Shown here in pieces: positions 1-6,860 of a stretch of 64,000 bases of DNA. The position numbers and the translations under genes are program-made. A model generated the notes under the pieces. It made no database searches and was not told the DNA's origin. It was given only the letters and a program-made list of their open reading frames with translations. This stretch comes from an uncultured Oscillospiraceae bacterium (GTDB lineage Bacteria; Bacillota; Clostridia; Oscillospirales; Oscillospiraceae). Positions within the stretch are counted from its first letter, which is position 1, and each line of letters opens with the position of its first letter. The stretch is from contig CAAEEO010000017.1 of NCBI GenBank assembly GCA_900754965.1, positions 1 through 64,000 of the forward strand, written 5' to 3'.

Positions 1-34
1 ATGCACCCAGCCGGGAGCATAGCGCCGTTTGTTG

Positions 35-691
35 TCAGCAGCCCGTTTCACGGTCTGCGTGTAGTTCCTTGTAAACTGACCTAATATACTGTACAAAGAA
101 CTCCTTCAGCGCTGTTTCATCCCCAGAGAGGTCTGCCAGTCCCAGACACTGGCCGGTCTGGCTGTCGTACACCCAACCGGAAGTACCTGCGTATCCATGG
201 GCGCCGCCGGTATAAGTGTAGTCTCCAAAGATCATACTGATGACCCGGTCGTCTGCCCGGGCAACGCTCACACCGGAGGATAGGGCATAGGTGCTGCCAA
301 AATCTCCGTATGCGTTGTAAAATTCCTCAGCCTCTGCTGACAGTTCCTCCACGCCGCCTGCTCCGTACAGAAAATTCTCCTCTTTCTGTTTCATCGCTGC
401 ATTGATCTGCTCCGCCCCCGGCACACCCATGACCCGGGGCTGCTGCCAGTCATAAGTCATCACCGTCTCTCCCTGCTGGAAAGTCACCTCGCCCTGCTGG
501 GAAGTCACCTCGCCCTGCTGGGAAGTCACCTCCACCCAAATAGGGCCATCTGTCCGCACCGGACCGGGCGTTTCCGTCACCACCGGCGTCGGTTCCGGCT
601 CATTGGGCGTCTGCCCCTGTTCCCCACAGGCCGTCAACCCCGTCAACAAAGTAAGCACAGCCGATGCAGCTATTATTTGATTCCATTTCAT
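35..691 (-). CDS. Lipoprotein with DUF4163/DUF3298-like domain
   Basis: This encodes a secreted lipoprotein of 218 residues. The N-terminus is a lipoprotein signal peptide with lipobox LTAC and lipidated Cys22, followed by a Pro/Thr-rich linker and three copies of a GEVTSQQ-type heptad. The C-terminal half contains a TGGAHG motif, which is typical of the DUF4163/DUF3298 domains of extracytoplasmic proteins such as RsiV and PdaC. The start at 691 was chosen because an AGAGGTGAG ribosome-binding site precedes it and the signal peptide begins there. The stop at 35 gives an unusual Cys-ending tail. Another frame stays open from about 84 to the window edge, so a frameshift is possible. The molecular function is unknown. 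Confidence 0.7.
   Translation of the reverse strand: MKWNQIIAASAVLTLLTGLTACGEQGQTPNEPEPTPVVTETPGPVRTDGPIWVEVTSQQGEVTSQQGEVTFQQGETVMTYDWQQPRVMGVPGAEQINAAMKQKEENFLYGAGGVEELSAEAEEFYNAYGDFGSTYALSSGVSVARADDRVISMIFGDYTYTGGAHGYAGTSGWVYDSQTGQCLGLADLSGDETALKEFFVQYIRSVYKELHADRETGC
471..533. repeat. Three 21-bp tandem repeats inside the lipoprotein gene
   Basis: Three consecutive 21-bp units at 471-491, 492-512 and 513-533 differ by only one base each. They encode the repeated heptad in the linker between the lipobox and the folded domain. Because the unit is a multiple of three, gain or loss of units changes linker length without breaking the frame. Confidence 0.95.
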
Positions 692-719
692 GTGGCTCAC
701 CTCTTGCTGTTTTTCTTCA

Positions 720-748
720 ATTTTACCCTTTGTACAGACAAAAAACAA
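720..748 (-). promoter_or_regulatory. Sigma-A-type promoter of the lipoprotein gene
   Basis: On the minus strand a TTGTTT -35 box (743-748) and a TAAAAT -10 box (720-725) are separated by 17 bp, just upstream of the lipoprotein start at 691. Confidence 0.6.
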
Positions 749-931
749 CTAAAAATTCTCTTTTTATCCATCTATAACAAAGAAATGCACTCTTGGACAT
801 CATCTCGGAGTATTTTCTTGGATTTTGTCTCCCCTTTCCAGAAAAAATAGTTTATTATTTAACCGGGTATGGGTCACGCCCTGCCGAAAACGATCAACTT
901 GATGGAAACGACGAGGTTTATGAGGTTAATT

Positions 932-2623
932 ATGAAAGACGAAAAAAAGATCCCCGGAGTCAGCGACATCAAAAAACTAAAGCATTTCAATATCTATAAT
1001 AAGAGCCAGATTCAGTTTGAGCCGACCTTCATCTCCACCGGCCGCCAGATTGAGAGCATTGCCAAAACAAAGCCCCATGAGATCGCCATTATTGAGATCT
1101 CCAAAGACGACACAGAAGTCAAAACGGCCACTTGGCAGGAACTGTATCTGAAATCCAACCAGATGGCATGGATGTTTAAAGAGGAAGGCATCACCCATAA
1201 AAGCAATGTGATGGTCTGCCTGCCCAACACCATCACCCATGTTCTGGCCATCTATGCCGCATGGAAAAACGGCGCCTGCTACCTGCCGACCGCCGTGCGT
1301 TCCACGGACAGAGAAATCGACAATTTCTGTGCCCTGGCCAAACCAGACCTGATCATCACCGACGGTTATCAGCCGGAGGGATTCAAATGCATCACCAGTG
1401 AAGAGCTGATGGAACGCCTGCCTGCTTATTCTGAGAAAATGCCCCCGGACATTCTGGCCAACCCCTACCGCGCCCAGACTACCGGCGGTTCCACCGGCAA
1501 ACCCAAACTCATTCGCTATAATCGCGCTGCCGGAGAGTCTGACGAAAGTCTGATGGCCTGGTTCTATATGACCGGCCAGTTTTTCGGCTGCCGTCAGCTC
1601 ATTTGCGGTCCCATGTTCCACAGCGCACCGGCCTCCGCTCTGATCTCCGGCCTAAACTGCGGCAACCTGGTGGTCATGCCCAACAACTTCAAGCCCGCCG
1701 CCATTGCCCGCTATGTCCGGGAATATGAAATCGAGTGTGTCCAAATGGTGCCCACCCTGATGCACCGCATCATCAAACTGGAAAACTTCAATCCTGATGA
1801 CTTCAAGTCTCTGAAAGCGTTGTCCCACACCGGCGGTTACTGTTCCCCCGACCTGAAACGGGCATGGATCAACATCGTCGGCGCCAAAAATCTCTACGAG
1901 ATCTATTCCATGAGCGAAATGATCGGCGTCACCGTAATCCGGGGCGACGAGTGGCTGGAGCATCCCGGCAGCGTTGGTCGTCCTTTCGGCGGCTGCAAAA
2001 TCTCCGTGCGCGGAGAAGACGGCGCAGAATTGGCCCCCGGCGAGGTAGGCGAGATTTATATGTCCCCCTCCGGCGGCTATCTGGAAACGGAGTATGTGGG
2101 CCGGGAGCAGCTTCAGGATTCCGGCGACGGATTCCGCAGCGTTGGCGATATGGGATATGTGGATGAAGAAGGGTATCTCTACTTCTCTGACCGCCGCAGC
2201 GACATGATTGTTACCGGCGGCGAAAATGTGTTTGCCGTGGATGTGGAAAATGTGTTCATGCAGCATCCGGATATCAATGATATCGTGGTCGTTGGCATCC
2301 CTGATCCGGAGTGGGGCCGGCGTATCCATGCCGTGGTGGAGGCCAAGCGGGAACTGACTTACGACGAGTTCCGCAAATATGGCTGGAAGTTCCTGCTGCC
2401 GTTCAAGGTTCCCAAAACCGTGGAATATGTGGATGCACTGCCCCGAAAAGACAGCGGAAAGCTGAACCGTGCAGAGCTGGCCGAAACTTGCGAAAGTCTC
2501 CAGAAAGACCTGGTTCGCCCCTTCGGCGTTATTGATACCGGTCTGCGTCAGGTCCTTCGGGATCGGGCCATCGCAGCAGACGCCGCCGAGCAGACTGCCG
2601 CAAACTACGGAGAAACGAAATAA
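932..2623 (+). CDS. BaiB-like acyl-CoA ligase (bile-acid/steroid-acid CoA ligase family)
   Basis: This is an ANL-superfamily adenylate-forming enzyme of 563 residues, which should activate a carboxylic acid with ATP and join it to CoA. Visible motifs are the phosphate-binding TTGGSTGKPK (from about residue 183), the YSMSE motif (from about 325), the SVGDMGYVDEEGYLYFSDRR hinge region, and the C-terminal catalytic lysine in DSGKLNR (Lys510). From memory of the family, stretches such as FHSAP, QMVPTLM, IRGDEW, HPGS and VVVGIPD closely match BaiB, the bile-acid CoA ligase of 7-alpha-dehydroxylating clostridia. The 932 start has a GAGG site 6 bases upstream; an in-frame ATG at 869 would only add a poorly conserved leader. 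Its neighbours are BaiA-like and BaiF-like genes. Substrate specificity cannot be read from the sequence; a carnitine-type CoA ligase is the main alternative. Confidence 0.85.
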   Translation: MKDEKKIPGVSDIKKLKHFNIYNKSQIQFEPTFISTGRQIESIAKTKPHEIAIIEISKDDTEVKTATWQELYLKSNQMAWMFKEEGITHKSNVMVCLPNTITHVLAIYAAWKNGACYLPTAVRSTDREIDNFCALAKPDLIITDGYQPEGFKCITSEELMERLPAYSEKMPPDILANPYRAQTTGGSTGKPKLIRYNRAAGESDESLMAWFYMTGQFFGCRQLICGPMFHSAPASALISGLNCGNLVVMPNNFKPAAIARYVREYEIECVQMVPTLMHRIIKLENFNPDDFKSLKALSHTGGYCSPDLKRAWINIVGAKNLYEIYSMSEMIGVTVIRGDEWLEHPGSVGRPFGGCKISVRGEDGAELAPGEVGEIYMSPSGGYLETEYVGREQLQDSGDGFRSVGDMGYVDEEGYLYFSDRRSDMIVTGGENVFAVDVENVFMQHPDINDIVVVGIPDPEWGRRIHAVVEAKRELTYDEFRKYGWKFLLPFKVPKTVEYVDALPRKDSGKLNRAELAETCESLQKDLVRPFGVIDTGLRQVLRDRAIAADAAEQTAANYGETK

Positions 2624-2639
2624 ATTTTGCGTATTTTTT

Positions 2640-2674
2640 GACGCAGCCATCCATTGGACGGCTGCGTCATTTTT
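2640..2674 (+). terminator. Rho-independent terminator of the CoA ligase gene
   Basis: A perfect 9-bp stem, GACGCAGCC paired with GGCTGCGTC (2640-2648 and 2660-2668), is followed by ATTTTT. Confidence 0.85.
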
Positions 2675-2759
2675 CGTCGATTCCACACAAAGATTTGGGC
2701 GAAAATCCGTCAACAAATTGGAAAAATAAAGTTTCTTTCTTGTTTTTTGTTTATAAACC

Positions 2760-2788
2760 TTGCTTTTTGTCTGCTAAATTGTTATTAT
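2760..2788 (+). promoter_or_regulatory. Promoter of the AraC regulator operon
   Basis: TTGCTT (2760-2765) and TATTAT (2783-2788) are separated by exactly 17 bp, about 30 bases before the regulator start. Confidence 0.75.
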
Positions 2789-2816
2789 TACAGCAGAAAA
2801 AGGCAGGTGTTCTAAT

Positions 2817-4052
2817 TTGATCTCTCAGCGAAAAGCAAAACCATTATGTGAAAAACCGGTCAGCGGAGTCTTTTCCGGGCCGGATCAGCTTTTGCGGCTG
2901 CAGACCATTTCCATCCGTGAACACACTGCTCCCATTGCGGAAGATGATTCACTGTTTGTCTATGTCACCAGCGGCCACGGATACCTCACTGTCAACGGCG
3001 TGGTTTTCGATCTCAAGCCCGGCTCTTTTGCCTGGCTGCAATCCTATCATGTCTTCAGTGTTGAGCCGGTCTGGGATGAAACCCTGGAGCTGACTGTGGT
3101 AGTTTATGACTATCCCCTGTCCAGCTATATGACTTTCCGCACCAATCAGAACCGCAGCCAGAATCTCTGGGCCTTTGCTACCTCTCCCCCGGTGTTCGAT
3201 CTGGAAGAGCATCAGAAGAGCCGGGTAGAAAGTCTGCTGCAGGAATACACCTCTTATAACGATGACCGTGACTGCGGCAGCAATCTGATCAAGTGCGCCA
3301 TTCTGGGGCAGCTCTCCTACGAGTTTTTCTCCCTGTGTGACCAGTATCATGCCACGCATCCCTACTCCCGCCGCCAGTGGCCCATGGGATGGGTGCTGAC
3401 GCTGTATATCGCATTTTACTGCTCTGAAGATCTCAGCCCCAAAGAAGTTGCCGATGTATTCGGCATCAGTGTGTCTACTTTGAACCGGGAACTGCGGATT
3501 ATCTCCGGCATGAATTTTGCCCAGACCCTCAACCGTTCCCGCGTCAATCTGGCTGCCAGCGCCATTCTGTTCAATGAACTTTCTTTCCACTTTCTGTCCA
3601 CCTACTGTGGATTCCGCTCGGAAGTTGCCTTTTACCGCACCTTCCGGGAGCTGAAGAATATGACGCCCCAGGAATATCGGGAATACGCAGTGAACGCTGC
3701 CCAGACCCCGCGGAAAATGGTCAGTGAGACCGTGGAACGGATTTTGTATTATATCCATGCCAATTATCGGGAGCAGATCAGCCTGAAGTCCATTGCGCAG
3801 GATCTGTATATTTCGGAAAATATTATCCGTACCTTGCTGCACAATAACCTGAACACCAGTTTCAAGGACATTCTCTCCGCCTACCGTTTGCGGTATTCCG
3901 AGGCGCTGCTGGTGGTCACTGACCTGCCAATCCTGGACATTTCTCTGACCTCCGGATTCAATTCCGAGCGCACCTTTACCCGTCTGTTCAAAGAGCGCAA
4001 CGGCATCACGCCCAGCGCATATCGAAATCAATTCCGAGGGGACCCTGCATGA
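2817..4052 (+). CDS. AraC-family regulator with two tandem HTH domains
   Basis: This transcription regulator has 411 residues. Residues 1-120 form a cupin-like sensor domain (for example GHGYLTVNG and DLKPGSF). Two AraC-type DNA-binding domains follow, at about 200-290 (KEVADVFGISVSTLNREL, then MTPQEYREY) and 305-405 (LKSIAQDLYISENIIRTLL, then GITPSAYR). Ordinary AraC proteins carry one such domain and about 280-300 residues. The only plausible start is TTG at 2817, since no in-frame ATG lies near the N-terminus; an AGGCAGG site precedes it. The stop overlaps the next gene by ATGA. Its position between the CoA ligase and the dehydrogenases suggests local control of the bai-like genes, with a steroid or related acid as possible ligand; this is inference. 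Confidence 0.85.
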   Translation: MISQRKAKPLCEKPVSGVFSGPDQLLRLQTISIREHTAPIAEDDSLFVYVTSGHGYLTVNGVVFDLKPGSFAWLQSYHVFSVEPVWDETLELTVVVYDYPLSSYMTFRTNQNRSQNLWAFATSPPVFDLEEHQKSRVESLLQEYTSYNDDRDCGSNLIKCAILGQLSYEFFSLCDQYHATHPYSRRQWPMGWVLTLYIAFYCSEDLSPKEVADVFGISVSTLNRELRIISGMNFAQTLNRSRVNLAASAILFNELSFHFLSTYCGFRSEVAFYRTFRELKNMTPQEYREYAVNAAQTPRKMVSETVERILYYIHANYREQISLKSIAQDLYISENIIRTLLHNNLNTSFKDILSAYRLRYSEALLVVTDLPILDISLTSGFNSERTFTRLFKERNGITPSAYRNQFRGDPA

Positions 4053-4600
4053 AAAAATTGAAATATTCCACGCCCTTTTACAGCCGGGATTACTTTACCA
4101 AAAATATTCTGCCCCACTCCGTACTGGCAGACCGCAAAACCATCCGACAGCAGATCCCCTACCGTCAGCACGACGATCTGGAAATGCTGCTGATCCGGGA
4201 GGGCGCCGGTATCATTACGGTCAACGCCGTGGAGTATCCCATCAGCCGGGGGGATATGTTCTGTTTCAGTCCCTATCATTTCCATCGGCTGGATGTGCTC
4301 CGTGGCGACACACTGGAGGTATCAGAATGTCATGTGAACAGCGGTCTGTATTTCTACATCTCCGCCTGTCCCTACTTCATCCCTCCCGACAGCACAAAAC
4401 TGCACTACCCCCATCTCCATGTCCATCTGGATGAAACCCGCACCCGTCAGACGGAAAAACTCATCGATGAGATTTCCCAGGAGTGCGAACGGAAAAAGAT
4501 CCAGGAAAACCAGTCCCTCTTTTTCCTGCTCATGAAACTGTTCGGCATTATGGAACGCTATGCCTTACTGGAGGCATCAGAGGATTCTTCTGCTGAGTGA
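4049..4600 (+). CDS. Cupin-only AraC-like sensor protein lacking a DNA-binding domain
   Basis: This 183-residue protein resembles the N-terminal cupin domain of AraC regulators: RQQIPYRQHDDLEMLLIREG, then GAGIITVNAVEYPISRGDMF and FSPYHFHRLD. It ends in a helical segment (RQTEKLIDEISQECERKK) where AraC proteins continue into the HTH domain. No HTH is present and a terminator follows at once, so it looks like a stand-alone sensor, not a frameshifted gene. It is translationally coupled to the tandem-HTH regulator by an ATGA overlap. It could form heterodimers with that regulator or act as a ligand-binding anti-activator. Both ideas are inference. Confidence 0.75.
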   Translation: MKKLKYSTPFYSRDYFTKNILPHSVLADRKTIRQQIPYRQHDDLEMLLIREGAGIITVNAVEYPISRGDMFCFSPYHFHRLDVLRGDTLEVSECHVNSGLYFYISACPYFIPPDSTKLHYPHLHVHLDETRTRQTEKLIDEISQECERKKIQENQSLFFLLMKLFGIMERYALLEASEDSSAE

Positions 4601-4620
4601 ACAGAAAATACGCCCTATCT

Positions 4621-4654
4621 CCCCCCGACCGCTGTGGCGTTCGGGGGGCATTTT
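4621..4654 (+). terminator. Terminator of the regulator operon
   Basis: The stem CCCCCCGA (4621-4628) pairs with TCGGGGGG (4641-4648), followed by a short T stretch. Confidence 0.8.
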
Positions 4655-4749
4655 GTCCGCCGATTTCCACAGGAATCGGTGTTTTTTCAGACCGTCCCAT
4701 AATCGATTGCCTATTTTCTCACAATATACTACAGAAAACCCGATTTTTC

Positions 4750-4778
4750 TTGACTTCACTTCGCATAGTGTTTATCCT
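4750..4778 (+). promoter_or_regulatory. Promoter of the first BaiA-like dehydrogenase
   Basis: TTGACT (4750-4755) and TATCCT (4773-4778) are 17 bp apart. The -35 box continues as TTGACTTC, which also begins the promoters at 5714 and 6728. Confidence 0.65.
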
Positions 4779-4851
4779 TATATATTGTTGACAATCTATG
4801 ATTTTATCTCTGAGACCATTGCTCTCAGGATTTGAACAGGAGGAACTTTTT

Positions 4852-5607
4852 ATGGGACACCATCTAATGGACGGCAAAACTGTGTTCATGACCGGCGCTG
4901 CCGGCGGGATCGGTTTCGCTACGGCCCGTAAGATGCTGGATGAGGGCGCACTGGCCCTGATGTTCACAGATATCGACGAAGAGGTCACGACCCGTGCCGC
5001 ACAGAAACTGCGGGAGGAATTCCCGGACAGAAATATTGAGGTCGCGTGGCCTAATCTGTGTGTGGAGAGTGAAGTGAGCGAGTGTATGCGCGCCTTCACC
5101 GAGAAATATGGAAAACTGGATGCTGTCTGCTCCATCGCAGGCATCACCCACAATACCACCATCAAACGAATTGCAGACGGTGAGTTTCAGCATCAGGTCG
5201 ATGTGAACCTGATTGGCACCTATAATGTGGACCGGCAGGCAGGACTGATCATGCGGAACCAGAAGTTCGGTTCCATTATCAACACCAGCTCCATCTGCGG
5301 CATTTACGGCAACCCCATGGGCTGCGGCTACGGTGCCTCCAAGGCCGGTGTCATCGGTTTGACCAAGTCTCTGGGCCGTGAGCTGGGATATTTCAATATC
5401 CGCGTCAACTGCATCGCTCCGGGAGCAATCCGCACCCCCATGTCTGCCAATCTGAGCAAAGAGGCAAAAGAAGCTGCTGTAGCCAACATTGCCCTGCGCC
5501 GTATGGGCGAGCCGGAGGAAGTTGCTGATATGTATGTTTTCCTCGCTTCGGACATGTCCACTTACTGCACAGCAGGCGTGTTCAATGTGGACGGTTTTTC
5601 CATCTGA
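4852..5607 (+). CDS. BaiA-like short-chain dehydrogenase/reductase (copy 1)
   Basis: This classical SDR has 251 residues and should oxidise or reduce a hydroxyl/keto group with a nicotinamide cofactor. Visible features are the Rossmann motif TGAAGGIG (Thr14-Gly21), Asp40 at the end of the second strand (suggesting NAD(H)), and the active site Ser146, Tyr160 and Lys164 in GYGASKAG. The usual NNAG motif is replaced by SIAG. Similarity to BaiA, the bile-acid 3-alpha-hydroxysteroid dehydrogenase, is apparent in the active-site and GREL segments. An AGGAGG site lies 8 bases before the start. Codon use differs from copy 2: 7 of 11 lysines are AAA. The proposed role is oxidation of a CoA-linked hydroxyl intermediate; the substrate is inferred from context only. 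Confidence 0.85.
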   Translation: MGHHLMDGKTVFMTGAAGGIGFATARKMLDEGALALMFTDIDEEVTTRAAQKLREEFPDRNIEVAWPNLCVESEVSECMRAFTEKYGKLDAVCSIAGITHNTTIKRIADGEFQHQVDVNLIGTYNVDRQAGLIMRNQKFGSIINTSSICGIYGNPMGCGYGASKAGVIGLTKSLGRELGYFNIRVNCIAPGAIRTPMSANLSKEAKEAAVANIALRRMGEPEEVADMYVFLASDMSTYCTAGVFNVDGFSI

Positions 5608-5632
5608 GCGCTCGGTTTCCAAAAGAAAAACT

Positions 5633-5667
5633 ATACCGCAGAAGTTTCCACTTCTGCGGTATTTTTC
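5633..5667 (+). terminator. Terminator after dehydrogenase copy 1
   Basis: A perfect 12-bp stem (5633-5644 with 5651-5662) has a 6-base loop and is followed by TTTTT. Confidence 0.9.
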
Positions 5668-5713
5668 TCTAATTTGCACAATTTATCCCCGTTCTTTTAA
5701 GCAATTCGATTCA

Positions 5714-5742
5714 TTGACTTCCGAATCCGCAAGTGATATTAT
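5714..5742 (+). promoter_or_regulatory. Promoter of the second BaiA-like dehydrogenase
   Basis: TTGACT (5714-5719) and TATTAT (5737-5742) are separated by 17 bp. A CACAAT box lies 37 bp upstream of the -35, at the same distance as a CACAAA box in the promoter at 6728. Confidence 0.85.
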
Positions 5743-5800
5743 TAACAACAAGAGCGAAACTTTTGACGCTACTGAATCAATCGAATGGAGGAAACATATT

Positions 5801-6583
5801 ATGGAAAACATGATGCAGGGCAAGAACGTGTTTATCACTGGTGGTTCCCGTGGTATCGGCTTTGCAACCGCAAGAGAAATGCTGAAGGAAGGCGCAAACG
5901 CTGTCGCTATCTGCAGCCACTACGAGGAAACCCGTGAGGCCGCTCTGAAGGCCCTGAACGAAGAGTTCCCCGGCCGTAACATTGTCGGCTACACCTTCGA
6001 CCTGGCTACCTGCTCCGAGCAGGATATCGACGCTTGCATGAAGGACTTTATCGCAAAGTTCCCCAACGAGGAAGGCAAGCAGCATCTGGACGCTGTCTGC
6101 TCCATCGCAGGCATCACCCACAACAACACCTGCAAGAACATTCCCGAGGGTCTGTTTGAGGAAGTCGTCAGAGTCAACCTGATCGGCACTTGGTATGTCG
6201 ACCACTGCGCTTGCAACATCATGCGCGGCCAGAAGTTCGGCGCTATCGTAAACACCGCTTCCATCGCTGGTGTTTACGGTTCCTCCATGGGCGCTGGCTA
6301 CGGTGCATCCAAGGGCGGCGTCGTTGGCCTGACTCGTTCTCTGGGCCGTGAGATGGCTTACTTCAACGTTCGCGTGAACGCTATCTGCCCCGGCGTTGTC
6401 AAGACCGACATGGTCATGAAGGACACCAGCGAAGCTGCTATCAAGTATGTCTGCCAGGGTATTGCTATGCACCGCATGGGCGAGCCCGAAGAGCTGGCTA
6501 AGATGTTCGTGTTCCTGTCCTCCGATGCATCTTCCTACTGCGAGGCTGGCATCTACCACTGCGACGGCTGGACCACCGGCTGA
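5801..6583 (+). CDS. BaiA-like short-chain dehydrogenase/reductase (copy 2)
   Basis: This SDR has 260 residues and is related to copy 1. It has TGGSRGIG (Thr13-Gly20), SIAG in place of NNAG, and catalytic Ser154, Tyr167 and Lys171 in GYGASKGG. The second strand ends in CSHYEE without an obvious Asp or Glu, so cofactor preference is less clear than in copy 1. The start at 5801 has GGAGG 9 bases upstream; an upstream in-frame extension would run through the promoter and is rejected. All 13 lysines are encoded by AAG, a bias expected of a strongly expressed gene. It is monocistronic, with its own promoter and terminator. The likely role is 3-hydroxy/3-keto interconversion of a CoA-bound steroid or similar acid. 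Confidence 0.85.
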   Translation: MENMMQGKNVFITGGSRGIGFATAREMLKEGANAVAICSHYEETREAALKALNEEFPGRNIVGYTFDLATCSEQDIDACMKDFIAKFPNEEGKQHLDAVCSIAGITHNNTCKNIPEGLFEEVVRVNLIGTWYVDHCACNIMRGQKFGAIVNTASIAGVYGSSMGAGYGASKGGVVGLTRSLGREMAYFNVRVNAICPGVVKTDMVMKDTSEAAIKYVCQGIAMHRMGEPEELAKMFVFLSSDASSYCEAGIYHCDGWTTG

Positions 6584-6600
6584 TATTGCACCGATTTTTC

Positions 6601-6634
6601 AAAACTGGCATCTTCGGATGCCAGTTTTTTATTT
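6601..6634 (+). terminator. Terminator after dehydrogenase copy 2
   Basis: A 12-bp stem (6601-6612 with 6617-6628) is capped by a TTCG tetraloop and followed by T-rich sequence. Confidence 0.95.
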
Positions 6635-6727
6635 TTTCTCAATGGTCAGATGTATCTGCACCGCGAAGAAAAATGAAACTGTGCAATGTTCACAAAAAAA
6701 CTACTTTCTTTTCTGAAAGTACTCCTC

Positions 6728-6756
6728 TTGACTTCCAGTTGTTAAAAGGTTATCAT
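6728..6756 (+). promoter_or_regulatory. Promoter of CoA transferase copy 1
   Basis: TTGACT (6728-6733) and TATCAT (6751-6756) are 17 bp apart, giving a 5' untranslated region of about 95 bases. Confidence 0.85.
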
Positions 6757-6860
6757 CTAATATGTCGGCCGTAGCTGATATAAAAATGTTAAATTTCCGG
6801 CGTCTGTTCTATTATAGAACGCTGGCTGTTTAAACACATATTGAAAGGAAGTTATTTGCA

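Noticed and set aside
35..691. RsiV-type anti-sigma factor
   Set aside because: The domain family is related, but the protein is a lipoprotein without an N-terminal sigma-binding domain, and no sigma gene is adjacent.
5489..5800. N-terminal extension of the second dehydrogenase
   Set aside because: The extended frame crosses the previous gene, its terminator and the gene's own promoter; the ATG at 5801 has an ideal ribosome-binding site.
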